The position numbers and the translations under genes are program-made. Under the pieces are notes generated by a model. The model had not been told where the DNA came from. It searched no databases and saw only the letters and a list, made by a program, of their open reading frames with translations. A DNA stretch of 64,000 nucleotides from Paracoccus sp. MA (GTDB lineage Bacteria > Pseudomonadota > Alphaproteobacteria > Rhodobacterales > Rhodobacteraceae). Positions 19,150 through 27,979 of this stretch are shown here, piece after piece (the stretch's first letter is position 1; each line of letters starts with the position of its first letter). The stretch covers positions 496,001 to 560,000 of the forward strand of contig NZ_CP087599.1 of assembly GCF_020990385.1 (NCBI RefSeq), given 5' to 3'.

Positions 19150-19445
19150 ATCCTCTGGCGCCGGGCTGGAGATGATCCGGCCGGCCGTTGCCGAATTGGA
19201 AAGGATCGTGACCGTGATCTTTGCCAATGCCGGGCCGAGGCCGGCCCGACCGCGACCGGCCGGAACGGTAAAGGCCGGGACGCAATTCGCGCTCGGCTCA
19301 GTCACTAGGCTTTTCATCGCCCGCGTCATCTGCCAGCTGGCGGAAAGGGGCGGGCTGATCCGCTGTTCCGGACCCTTCCCGAGGTCGCGGCACTGGAGAG
19401 CGGCGACGCGATCACGCTTCGCCATCAGTCCGGCCTGTGCAACCT
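19150..19445 (+). pseudogene. Eroded serine hydrolase (beta-lactamase class C family) fragment
   Basis: One frame reads GTQFALGSVTRLFIARVICQ, matching the SxxK active-site helix of class C beta-lactamase-like hydrolases (SVTR in place of SxxK). After a frameshift another frame reads ADPLFRTLPEVAALESGDAI and then TLRHQSGL, matching the following conserved strand and loop. No intact frame connects them and the YxN and HxG parts are absent. It is a decayed remnant, read here by eye from conserved motifs. Confidence 0.5.
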
Positions 19446-19889
19446 GTCGAGCCGGTCGAGGGTATTGGCGAGCTGATCGGCAAGCCGGCGGCGCGGCCAG
19501 AGGTCCTGCCCTCGGGCGCCGATGGCGACGAACTGCGGACGATCGCGCCCCGGCGCCTGCCTGTGCTGGCCCAGCGACTTGCCGGGCGGGATATGGCACC
19601 GCCACGCTGGCGAAGATCATGGGCGGCAATCGTGAACGCATCGCGCGGCAGGTCTGGAAGACGGGCTGAGCAGAAGGTTTCGATCATTCCGGGGCCGAGG
19701 AACGGCTCAGCAAACCTGATCGAGACATTGCAACCGGGCCTTGCGGCGTGAACTGGCCATGACCAGCCGGACGGGCCGCCGGATATGCTGTTGATCATGC
19801 CCGAAAGGTCGCGGGAGGTGCCTTGTCGCAACCACCCCGGGGCAACCTATCGCACCCCCGTTCCGGCGAAGGCGGCGGGTGTCACGCCG
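19446..19889. other. Non-coding spacer
   Basis: Nothing recognisable is seen between the eroded hydrolase and the Lrp-family gene. Short open frames exist on both strands but have no ribosome-binding sites or family motifs. Confidence 0.5.
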
Positions 19890-20351
19890 TCAGGGAATGC
19901 GCGGCCGGTCGATGAATTTGCGCAGCGCGAAATGCGTGCGCACGCTGCGCACCCCGGCGATCTTCAGCAGCTTGCCCTGAAGGAAATCCTGGTAATCCTC
20001 CAGGCTGCCGACGACGACTTCCAGCAGGAAGTCCTGCGAGCCGGTCATCAGCATGCCGGCCACGACCTCGTCGAATTGCGCGACCTGCTGCTGCACCAGC
20101 TCGATCTCGTCGCCGTCCTGCCGCTCCAGCTCGACCGAGACGAAGGCGGTGATCCCGAAACCGGCGGATTTGTGGTCGATGCGGGCGGCATAGCCGGCGA
20201 TCACGCCGCCCTCTTCCAGCCGTTGCAGCCGCCGCTTGCAGGGCGTGGCCGAGAGGCCGACCCGCTCGGCCAGCTCGACGACGGGAATCCGGCCCTCCTG
20301 ACCAAGGACGCGCAATATCCGGCGGTCGATCGAATCAATGGTGATATTCAC
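19890..20351 (-). CDS. Lrp/AsnC-family transcriptional regulator
   Basis: A 153-residue regulator: N-terminal HTH (LAERVGLSATPCKRRLQRLE) and C-terminal RAM ligand-binding domain (FLLEVVVGSLEDYQDFL). It is divergent from an amino acid dehydrogenase over a 120-base intergenic region, the classic arrangement for an Lrp-type regulator that senses the substrate amino acid and controls its catabolism. Full length; start 20351 gives the standard N-terminus. Confidence 0.93.
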   Translation of the reverse strand: MNITIDSIDRRILRVLGQEGRIPVVELAERVGLSATPCKRRLQRLEEGGVIAGYAARIDHKSAGFGITAFVSVELERQDGDEIELVQQQVAQFDEVVAGMLMTGSQDFLLEVVVGSLEDYQDFLQGKLLKIAGVRSVRTHFALRKFIDRPRIP

Positions 20352-20471
20352 GCAAATTCCCCGGAATAAGAGCGATAGTCACCCAAGTTTGCGTTATTAA
20401 CCCTCCATATAGGAGAGTTTCACCGGAGAAAAGCGTTATAATCGTCCAGAGATCAAGCCGAGGAGGAAATC
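20352..20471. promoter_or_regulatory. Divergent promoter region between Lrp regulator and amino acid dehydrogenase
   Basis: The region is AT-rich for this genome. It holds a perfect -10 hexamer TATAAT at 20437-20442 for the rightward gene, followed by an AGGAGG ribosome-binding site. Candidate Lrp sites are an inverted pair ACGCAAA (20350-20356) / TTTGCGT (20388-20394) and a direct repeat GCGTTAT at 20391 and 20433, 42 bases (about four helical turns) apart. Confidence 0.5.
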
Positions 20472-21539
20472 ATGGCACTTGTGATCACGGATGAAACGCC
20501 GCCGGCGGGCTATGAACGGCTTGTCCATGCCGAAGATGCCGAAAGCGGGCTCGACGCCTTCATCTGCATTCATTCCACCGCTTGCGGTCCCGCGGCGGGC
20601 GGGTGCCGGATGTGGAACTATGCCTCGCGTGACGATGCACGCCGCGATGTGCTGCGGCTGGCGGAAGGGATGACCTGCAAGAACGCCATCGCCGACCTGG
20701 GCCTTGGCGGCGGCAAGTCGGTGATCATCGGCAATTCGCGCACCGACAAGTCGGAGGCGCTGTTGCGTGCCTTCGGCCGTGCCGTCGACAGCCTGGGCGG
20801 GATTTACTACACCGCCGAGGATGTCGGGATCACGCCCGAGGACATGGCCATCGTGGCCAGCGAAACCCCCTATGCGGTCGGGCTGAACAGCGGCGCCCAT
20901 GCCAGCGGCGATCCGTCGCCCTTCACCGCCGAAGGCGTGTTTCAATGTCTCCGGGTCGGGGCCGAGCAGGTCTTCGGCAGCGCCGATCTGACCGGAAAGC
21001 GGGTCTTGGTGCAGGGGCTGGGCCATGTCGGCATGGCGCTGGCCGAAAAGCTGCATGCGGCCGGGGCCGCGCTCATCGTGTCCGATCTGAACCAGGATGC
21101 GGTAAAGCGTGCGCAGACCGATCTGGGCGCAGAGATCTGCAGCCCGGATGACGTGTTTTCCCAGCAGATGGATATTTTCGCGCCCTGCGCCCTGGGCGGC
21201 ATCCTGACCGCCGAGACGGTCGCGCGACTGACCGCGAAGGTCGTCTGCGGGGCGGCGAACAACCAGCTTGCCACCCCGGGCATCGCCGGGCATCTGCGGG
21301 CCCGCGGCATCAGCTATCTGCCCGACTACGTCGTCAACGGCGGCGGCATCATCAGCGTCGCGGGCGAGATACACCGCCGCGGCGAAAACTATCGCCGCGA
21401 ACGGCTTGCGGGCATCGCCGAGCGCATCCGCCGCATCCTCGCGCTGAGCCAGAGCAGCGGCAAGACCACCACCGAGGTCGCAAGCGATATGGTCGCGGAT
21501 ATTCTGGCACAGGCGTCCTCCCGCCGGGTCCTGGCCTGA
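20472..21539 (+). CDS. Glu/Leu/Phe/Val dehydrogenase family, leucine/phenylalanine-type
   Basis: A 355-residue NAD-dependent amino acid dehydrogenase. Substrate-side motifs are GPAAGGCRM (residues 39-47), EGMTCKNAIADLGLGGGK with catalytic Lys70 and Lys82, and the Rossmann motif VQGLGHVGMALA. It deaminates a branched-chain or aromatic amino acid to the 2-oxo acid. Length and the GPAxGG motif fit leucine/phenylalanine dehydrogenase rather than glutamate dehydrogenase; which amino acid cannot be told. Divergent from, and probably controlled by, the Lrp gene. Confidence 0.88.
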   Translation: MALVITDETPPAGYERLVHAEDAESGLDAFICIHSTACGPAAGGCRMWNYASRDDARRDVLRLAEGMTCKNAIADLGLGGGKSVIIGNSRTDKSEALLRAFGRAVDSLGGIYYTAEDVGITPEDMAIVASETPYAVGLNSGAHASGDPSPFTAEGVFQCLRVGAEQVFGSADLTGKRVLVQGLGHVGMALAEKLHAAGAALIVSDLNQDAVKRAQTDLGAEICSPDDVFSQQMDIFAPCALGGILTAETVARLTAKVVCGAANNQLATPGIAGHLRARGISYLPDYVVNGGGIISVAGEIHRRGENYRRERLAGIAERIRRILALSQSSGKTTTEVASDMVADILAQASSRRVLA

Positions 21540-22145
21540 TCCTCGGGACAGCGGGCCCCGCGCCATCCCCGGAAAGCTGGGGGGTGGTGCCGCCGCTTCT
21601 CTCGACGCCAGAGCTTTTCGCGGCTGCGGGGCGAATTGCCGAGCTTTCGCCTGATGGCGATCCCGTTGTCGCCGGGCCGGCGTTTGCGCATCTGCCAAGG
21701 CTGGCGCGCAACCAGCGCCTCGACCTTGGCAGTGTCCTGGGCATCCGTGGCACCACGGATCCGGTTGCGCAGGGATCGTCCGGGCCGAGCTGACGGAACG
21801 CGCCGGATTTTCCGCTGGCCGAGACGGCGCTGGACGGTCCTGTCACCTTGCCCTCGCCTGCTGTCGGACTGGATTCTTGCCAAGGTGTTCTCGCAGCCAC
21901 GCCTGCGCATCGAGGGAGCGGAAGGGGCCAGGGCGGTCATGGGGATGAGGGATGCGGTCGGAAGGGGCGCGCCGGATTTCGGATATGCCCAGTTCACGCA
22001 TGCATCGGACAATATCGCCATGCCAAGCGGCCGGTTCTCCTTCTTGCTGAGTTTTCAGCTGTAAACGGCCTTTCCGCCTTGCAGCGGCCTGCCGGCGCGT
22101 CTGACCCGTCACGTGAATGTCGGCCCGGGCGGCGATCTGCTTCCG
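21540..22145. other. Non-coding spacer, origin unclear
   Basis: About 600 bases between convergent genes. Open frames of up to 210 codons are present on both strands but none has a recognisable motif or start signal. The stretch may hold degraded coding sequence, but I could not identify a family. Confidence 0.45.
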
Positions 22146-23384
22146 TCAGAACCCATACCTTGCCGGCAGAAACGGTTCCGGCGCTGCCGGAGGCGGTTCG
22201 TTCGACATCAGCGCCGCCAGGTGACGGCCGCTGGCGGGGCCGAGCGTCAGGCCCTGGTGGCCGTGGCCGAAATTGACCCATAGCCGGGGAAGCCTTGCGG
22301 ATTCCCCGATCAGCGGAAGCATGTCGGGCAGGCAGGGCCGGGTCCCCGTCCATGGCCGGATCTCATCGGCCAGCCCGATGTCCAGGATACCGCGCGCCGC
22401 CGCCTCGGCGCGGGCCAGTTGCGCGTAGTCCGGCGGAAGGTGCAGTCGGGCAAGATGCGCGCCGGTGGTGATCCGCAGCCCCTGCTCGATCGGAGTGGCG
22501 ACATAGCCGTGGTCGGTGTCCAGCATCGGGACGTGCAGCGGAACCGGCGCCGCATAGTGGCGATGGTAGCCGCGCTTGTAGACCATCGGGACGCGGATGC
22601 CCAGCCCGGCCAGCAATCGCGGCGTCCACGGACCGGCGGCAAGCACAAGATGCGGCGCCGACCAGCCGCGTCCCCATGCCTTGGCGTTCCAGCCGGTGGC
22701 GGTTGCCCGGATCGCGGTCACTTCGGCCCGGACGATCCGTCCGCCTCGGGCGACGAAAACCGCCGCATAGGCCGTGGTCAGGCGACCGGGATCGTTGACG
22801 CTCCACGGGTCCAGCCAGTGGACGGCGCCAGCACCGGGGTCCGCGATGGCCGGCTCCGCCGCTTGCAGCGCCGCCGCATCCATGATCGCCAGGTTCAGGC
22901 CGTGACGCGCGGCCATCTCCTCGCTGCGGCGGGCGGCGGCCTCGAACAGCCGCGGATCGCGAAAATATTCGCGGTATCCGCTGCGGCGGATCAAGCTCTC
23001 CGCGCCGGAGGCGTCGACGAAATCCCGATGGGCCGCCAGCGAGGTCCGGATCAGGCTCTCATAGGCCGCAGACAGGACGGCATGGCGCGCCGCGGTCGAG
23101 TGCAATCCGTAGCGGAGCAGTGCGCCGGCCTGCAATGCCAGCTCGCGCCATCGCGCGCGGACATCGTTCCTGCGGCCCAGAAGCACCCCCAGCAGGAAGC
23201 CCGGCCCCAGCGGCATGGCATAGGGCGCCACGGCCTCGCGCTGCAGGATGCCGGCATTGCCGAAGCTGGTTTCGCTGCCCGGCTCCTTGCGGTCGATGAC
23301 GGTGACGGTCCAGCCGCGCTCCTGCAGCGCCAGGGCGGTCGAGACGCCGACGATGCCGGCGCCGATGACAAGGGCTTCCTTCAT
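22146..23384 (-). CDS. DadA-like FAD-dependent D-amino acid dehydrogenase
   Basis: A 412-residue DAO-family flavoprotein with the N-terminal dinucleotide motif ALVIGAGIVGVSTALALQ, SFGNAGILQREAVAPYAMP typical of the DadA group, and the C-terminal flavin segment VNFGHGHQGLTLGPASGR. It should oxidise a D-amino acid (or a secondary amine) and pass electrons to the respiratory chain. It lies 16 bases downstream of the S9 peptidase in the same direction, under the same TetR-type operator, suggesting that the peptides handled here contain D-residues. Substrate is inferred. Confidence 0.8.
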   Translation of the reverse strand: MKEALVIGAGIVGVSTALALQERGWTVTVIDRKEPGSETSFGNAGILQREAVAPYAMPLGPGFLLGVLLGRRNDVRARWRELALQAGALLRYGLHSTAARHAVLSAAYESLIRTSLAAHRDFVDASGAESLIRRSGYREYFRDPRLFEAAARRSEEMAARHGLNLAIMDAAALQAAEPAIADPGAGAVHWLDPWSVNDPGRLTTAYAAVFVARGGRIVRAEVTAIRATATGWNAKAWGRGWSAPHLVLAAGPWTPRLLAGLGIRVPMVYKRGYHRHYAAPVPLHVPMLDTDHGYVATPIEQGLRITTGAHLARLHLPPDYAQLARAEAAARGILDIGLADEIRPWTGTRPCLPDMLPLIGESARLPRLWVNFGHGHQGLTLGPASGRHLAALMSNEPPPAAPEPFLPARYGF

Positions 23385-23400
23385 TGCGGATAACGGCCCC

Positions 23401-25644
23401 TCATCCCCGGCCTGCAAGGTGATGCAGGAAATAATCGACGGTCCGCCGAAGGGCGTAGGGGTGAAAGGCAACGCCATGGTCGGCGCCCGGCACGATCAGC
23501 ATGTCGAAATCGGCATCGGCCTTCACCAGTGCATCGACAAGGCGCAGCATCTGGCTGGGCTGGACATTGTCGTCCATCTCTCCCTGAATCAGGAACAGCT
23601 TGCCGGCGATCCGGTCGGCCACATCGGCGCTGGCCAGGCCGCGGCGCGCGCTGGCATCCATGCCCTGGAACATCTCTGCCCAGTTGGCGATATACAGGGA
23701 AACATCGTGGTTGCCGCAGATCGACACGCCGACGGTGAAGACATCGGGATGGACCGCCATGCCGCGAACCGTCGCGTAGCCGCCGCCCGAGAACCCGGTC
23801 AACCCGACGCCCTTCGCGATGTCCATCCAGGGGCGGTCCGCCGCCAGCGACCTGATGGCCGCCGCGTGGTCGGCAAGGCCGCCGCAGCATTCCATCCTGC
23901 CGTGGGAATGCAGCCAGAAATCCCTGGACCGTCCCGGCGTCCCGGGCCCGTCAAGCAGAAGCGTGACGAAACCCGCGGCGGCGAGGCCCTCGGCATAGCG
24001 GGCATAGGTCGTCTGGCCGAAGGATTTCGGCGCCATGAAGACCTGCGGACCGCCATAAATGACGTCGATGACCGGGTAGGATTTTTCCGGGTCGAACCCC
24101 GGCGGCTTGTAGAGCACCCCCCACAGCGCCGTTTCGCCGTCCAGCGCCCGCACGTGGAACGGCTCGGGCAGCGGCATGTCGGCGGGCCAGGCTTCCCGGG
24201 CATCCGCATGTTCCAGCGTCATGACCACCCTGCCGCTCCGGTCATACAGGGCCGAGACGGGCGGGCGGTCCGGCGCCTCATGGGCGGCGACGAAAAACGC
24301 TCCGTCGGGGCTGGTGCCGTTGGGATATCGCCCGCTGCCGGCCGGAACCTGCGTCAGCGCGCGCGGCGGCAGGGACAGGTCATGGTTGAGATCCTGACGG
24401 GTCAGGCGGCGCAGATCCGTCCCGTCGAAACGGATCGAATAGACCTGGAGGTAATAGGGATCCAGCCCCGGCTCGCGGCCCGCGGCAGCAAAGAGGATGG
24501 TTCCGCCATCCTCGTCGACATGAAGGATCGACACGACGTTCCATTCGCCCGCGGTGATGCGGCGGCGGCTGCGCGGATCGCCGGGATCGACGAAATAGAG
24601 ATGCCGCCAGCCGTCGGCCATCGACGACCAGAGGATGCGGCCGTCGCGCAGCACCTGTGGTTGCGGGCTTGGGCTGAAACAGGGCCGCCCTGACCCGGGG
24701 CCTTCCTCGATGACCAGTCGCCTGGCGTCGCCGGTGGCGGTGTCCACCTGCCAGAAATCCAGGCGGTGTCCGTCGCGCGATCCCTCATGCAGGTAGAAGT
24801 GACCTCCGTCGTCGGACCACCAGGCGGGATAGCTGATCAGCGGATTGGCGCCAAAGCTGACCAGTCTGTCCATCCCGGCCTGCACCCGCTGTCCGTTCCT
24901 GCCGATGAAGCACAGCTCGCTCAGGGCGCCGTGCTCGTCGCCGGGGACGGGATAGGGAAAGCTGTGAAGCCTGGGACGCGATCCGTCCGCCGGGACCGCC
25001 TCGATCAGATGGGCAAGGGGAACCCGGCGCAGGTCGGTGCGCAAGGTGGCGATCCGGCTGGAATCCGGCGACCAGAGCGCAATCGGCGGACAGCGCCCTT
25101 GCGTGAGGTTGTAATCGAAACCGAGAAAACCGCCGTAGCCGTTCCCGGCCTCGCCGTCGCTGGTCAGCGGACGCTTGCCCGAATGATCGACCAGCCAGAG
25201 ATCGTGATCCCGAAGGACCAGACGCGCCGAATGATCCGGCGCCACGTTTTCGGTCGGTGCCGCTACAGGGCCCAGATCGGTCAGGACCAGCCCATCGCGT
25301 TCGGCCCGCCAGAGACGCCCTTCCAGGCGGAACTCGATGGCCCTGGCATCGGGGGCAAGCCGCACATCCTCGGGCTCGGCCGCCTGCGGCGCGACCGGCC
25401 AGGCGGCGATCCGCGCGGCAAGCGCCTTTCGGTCGAAAAGGGGCTCGACCCTTCCGGTCCCGGCCTCGACCAACAGGTAATCCGTTCCGCCCGGCGTGCG
25501 GCGGCAATAGGAGAAGAGCTTTCCGTCATCGGACCAGAACGGGCGAACCGTGTCGTTGAAGACCCGCGCATTGCGCTGCCCCGAGGCCAGATAACGCGCC
25601 CGCTCGTGCGGGTCGGTTCCGGTCGAATTCCCGTTCGCGACCAT
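23401..25644 (-). CDS. S9 family (dipeptidyl peptidase IV-like) peptidase
   Basis: A 747-residue prolyl-oligopeptidase family enzyme. The N-terminal two thirds is a beta-propeller (DPP IV N-terminal region); the C-terminal third is the alpha/beta hydrolase domain. Catalytic Ser619 is in TGFSGGGYA, Asp691/692 in GEMDDNVQPSQ and His723 in PGADHGVA. GPGTPGRSRDFW matches the DPP IV domain. No signal peptide is visible, so it probably acts on imported peptides in the cytoplasm, releasing N-terminal dipeptides. GGGAGGAG-type ribosome-binding site is 5 bases from the ATG. Confidence 0.9.
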   Translation of the reverse strand: MVANGNSTGTDPHERARYLASGQRNARVFNDTVRPFWSDDGKLFSYCRRTPGGTDYLLVEAGTGRVEPLFDRKALAARIAAWPVAPQAAEPEDVRLAPDARAIEFRLEGRLWRAERDGLVLTDLGPVAAPTENVAPDHSARLVLRDHDLWLVDHSGKRPLTSDGEAGNGYGGFLGFDYNLTQGRCPPIALWSPDSSRIATLRTDLRRVPLAHLIEAVPADGSRPRLHSFPYPVPGDEHGALSELCFIGRNGQRVQAGMDRLVSFGANPLISYPAWWSDDGGHFYLHEGSRDGHRLDFWQVDTATGDARRLVIEEGPGSGRPCFSPSPQPQVLRDGRILWSSMADGWRHLYFVDPGDPRSRRRITAGEWNVVSILHVDEDGGTILFAAAGREPGLDPYYLQVYSIRFDGTDLRRLTRQDLNHDLSLPPRALTQVPAGSGRYPNGTSPDGAFFVAAHEAPDRPPVSALYDRSGRVVMTLEHADAREAWPADMPLPEPFHVRALDGETALWGVLYKPPGFDPEKSYPVIDVIYGGPQVFMAPKSFGQTTYARYAEGLAAAGFVTLLLDGPGTPGRSRDFWLHSHGRMECCGGLADHAAAIRSLAADRPWMDIAKGVGLTGFSGGGYATVRGMAVHPDVFTVGVSICGNHDVSLYIANWAEMFQGMDASARRGLASADVADRIAGKLFLIQGEMDDNVQPSQMLRLVDALVKADADFDMLIVPGADHGVAFHPYALRRTVDYFLHHLAGRG

Positions 25645-25692
25645 GTGCTCCTCCCTCTCCCGACTGCATCACGTCATGGGGCAGGAATGGAG

Positions 25693-25708
25693 CTACACAA
25701 TTGTGTAG
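25693..25708. promoter_or_regulatory. TetR-type operator, copy 1 (S9 peptidase operon)
   Basis: Perfect 16-bp palindrome CTACACAATTGTGTAG located 49 bases upstream of the S9 peptidase start, between it and the TetR gene. The same palindrome recurs at 30611 and, with one mismatch, at 26494. Confidence 0.8.
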
Positions 25709-25737
25709 TCAATGGCCAAATGCAAGCACGATGCTGG

Positions 25738-26358
25738 TCAGGTGCCGCGTTTTCCGCCTTCTTCCGATGCCAGGCCCGTCAAAATCAATTGCATGATCCG
25801 TTCTTCCTGCAAGTTGCGGCGCTTCAGTTCCTCGACCGAGAAGAGGTTGCGATTCAGCAGGGTTTCGAATTGCGGCGCCAGCAGAAGATAGCCGATTCGC
25901 TGGGCGACCATCCGGATCGAATCCCACAGGGCGGGTTCATCCGGAAACCGGGCGCGCAGATCCGCGTTCAGCATCTCGGTCGTGCCCAGAAGTTCGCGCA
26001 GGAAGTCAAGCGCGATGGACCTTTCTTCCATGATCGCGCGGCGCAGATAGCGGACGATCCCCGACAGGCTGCCCGTCTGGCTCTCTATCATCGAGGAAAG
26101 CTCTTCCGGCGATCTGGCACGGTTGGCGACCTGCACCAGCTGCAGATAGTCGGTCATCACGCGTTTTTCCACCGCGTCGCGCAGACCCTCCTTCGACTGG
26201 AAATAGAAGCGGACGAGCCCCCAGGACACGCCGGCTTCGTCGGCAATCGCCCTGACGGATGTGGCATCGAAACCGTCGCGCCCGAACAGCGTGATGGCGG
26301 CCTCCAGCAGGCGTTCGCGTCCGTTGGTCTGTTCGGCTGGCGGGTCTTTCTGTGTCAT
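25738..26358 (-). CDS. TetR-family regulator of the peptide-catabolism island
   Basis: A 206-residue repressor with N-terminal HTH (ATSVRAIADEAGVSWGLVRF) and a variable ligand-binding C-terminal domain. It lies between two copies of a 16-bp palindrome and is flanked by divergent operons of peptidases and a transporter, which makes it the obvious candidate to bind these sites. The inducer is unknown; a peptide or amino acid derivative is likely. Confidence 0.88.
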   Translation of the reverse strand: MTQKDPPAEQTNGRERLLEAAITLFGRDGFDATSVRAIADEAGVSWGLVRFYFQSKEGLRDAVEKRVMTDYLQLVQVANRARSPEELSSMIESQTGSLSGIVRYLRRAIMEERSIALDFLRELLGTTEMLNADLRARFPDEPALWDSIRMVAQRIGYLLLAPQFETLLNRNLFSVEELKRRNLQEERIMQLILTGLASEEGGKRGT

Positions 26359-26493
26359 GGCGGCAATCTAGGCGAAGGCCGGTGCGAAGGCAATTTCCGC
26401 CGCCTCCGCCGGACCTGAATGCATTCCGCCGTCCCGTTCATGTTCCATTTCTCAATGGCTTGAAGGTCCGGGATTCAATCCTCTGGACTCGAA

Positions 26494-26509
26494 CTACACA
26501 AATGTGTAG
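26494..26509. promoter_or_regulatory. TetR-type operator, copy 2 (transporter operon)
   Basis: CTACACAAATGTGTAG, the same 16-bp palindrome with one changed central base, 41 bases upstream of the MFS transporter start and in the divergent interval with the TetR gene, so it could control both directions. Confidence 0.8.
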
Positions 26510-26549
26510 TAATCCTGAATTCAAGGGAGCCCGGGAGGAGACGCGCAAG

Positions 26550-27932
26550 ATGGATACCGAAAAGAAGCAGCATGCACGGGCGTGGTTGGCGACCGTCGTC
26601 CTTGCCATGGCCGCGATGATCGCCATGGCGGACAAGACGCTGCCGATGCTGCTGATGGAGCCGATCAAGCACGCCATGGCGCTGACCGACGTGCAGATCG
26701 GAATCCTGACCGGCTTCACCTTCGCCATCGCCATGGCGGTCGCCGCGCTGCCGCTGGCATGGCTGGCGGACCGCTATGACCGGACGCTTCTGCTGGGGGT
26801 CGCCATCACCGCCTGGTGCCTGCTGACCATTGCCAGCGGCTTTGCCACGAACTTCACCGCGTTGTTCCTGTGCCGGCTTGGGGTCGGCCTGGGCGAGGCG
26901 GCGCTGATGCCAGCCGCGCTGTCGCTGATTGCCGACCTGTTTCCGCTTCGGCGCGTTGCCAGGGCGTCGGGGCTGCTCTTCTTCGGCGTGACCTTCGGCG
27001 GGGTCCTCGCCATGGTCGGCGGCGGCGCGCTTTACGGATATCTTCATGCCGCCGCGCTGGAAGGCACGCTGCCCTTGGCCAGCGACGATGCCTGGCGCTG
27101 GACCACCATCGCATTCGGCGCCGCCGGTCTTGTCGTCGCCGCCCTTGTCGTCACCATCCTTCCCGAGCCGCGGCGGCGCAATCCCGCCATGGCCGCCGCC
27201 GCGATCGGCACGCCCGAAGCGGCAGGGTTTCGCGAATACCTGACGGCGACGCTGCCCTTCATCCTGCTTCTGGTCATCTGCCTGGGCATGAGCGCGATCT
27301 TCACCGTCGGCTTCAACGGCTGGCTGGCGCCGTTCTTCACCAGAACCTATGGCTGGTCCATCGAAAGGACGGGCAGCACGCTGGGCACGATCCTGCTGGT
27401 CGCCGGTCTGCTTTCTCCGTTCATCGGGGTGTTCTTCAATCAGATCGTGCGCCGCTGGATGGGCCGCGAGGCGCCGCTGGCCGCGATTTCCCTCATGCTT
27501 CTTGTGATCCTGCCCTTCGTGATCGGCGGCCCGCTGATGTCGAACGGGCTTTGGGCGGCGGCGGCGGTCGGCATTGTCATCGCGATTTCCGGCGGGTGCT
27601 CGATCGTCATCTCGGTCATTTATGTCAGCATCGCGCCGTCCCACCTGCGCGCCCGGGTCACTGCCGTCCTGTTGCTCGTGCTGGGGTTGATCTCGGGTGC
27701 CGGAACGGTGGTCTATGCCGGGTTTACCGATATCGTGCTGGGGGATCCTTCCAGAATCCACCTGACGATGTCGCTGCTGTCGGGCCTGCTGATCCTGTTT
27801 ACCGCGATCACGAGCTTTTTCGTCGACCGCCGCTATCCGGCCGTCGTCGCCATGGCGAAAGAGGCAGAGCTGCGGCATCTCGGAAGCGGCGCAGCCGATC
27901 CGCGGGGGCACGAACTTTCCGCGACCAACTGA
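26550..27932 (+). CDS. MFS transporter, probable peptide or peptide-derivative uptake
   Basis: A 460-residue protein with about twelve hydrophobic segments and the MFS loop LADRYDRTLLLG after helix 2. The start at 26550 follows GGGAGGAG; the longer open frame would include the operator and is rejected. It is the first gene of the TetR-controlled operon and is followed by an MlrB-like hydrolase and an MlrC-like peptidase, the same kind of company that the MFS-type MlrD keeps in microcystin-degrading bacteria. Substrate inferred from context only. Confidence 0.85.
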   Translation: MDTEKKQHARAWLATVVLAMAAMIAMADKTLPMLLMEPIKHAMALTDVQIGILTGFTFAIAMAVAALPLAWLADRYDRTLLLGVAITAWCLLTIASGFATNFTALFLCRLGVGLGEAALMPAALSLIADLFPLRRVARASGLLFFGVTFGGVLAMVGGGALYGYLHAAALEGTLPLASDDAWRWTTIAFGAAGLVVAALVVTILPEPRRRNPAMAAAAIGTPEAAGFREYLTATLPFILLLVICLGMSAIFTVGFNGWLAPFFTRTYGWSIERTGSTLGTILLVAGLLSPFIGVFFNQIVRRWMGREAPLAAISLMLLVILPFVIGGPLMSNGLWAAAAVGIVIAISGGCSIVISVIYVSIAPSHLRARVTAVLLLVLGLISGAGTVVYAGFTDIVLGDPSRIHLTMSLLSGLLILFTAITSFFVDRRYPAVVAMAKEAELRHLGSGAADPRGHELSATN

Positions 27933-27979
27933 ACGCCCGGCGTTCGCGCCACACATCCATCGGCAATACAGGTGAAGCA

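Noticed and set aside
21540..22145. Open frames between the amino acid dehydrogenase and the DAO gene
   Set aside because: None has start signals or recognisable sequence; a degraded gene is possible but cannot be named.
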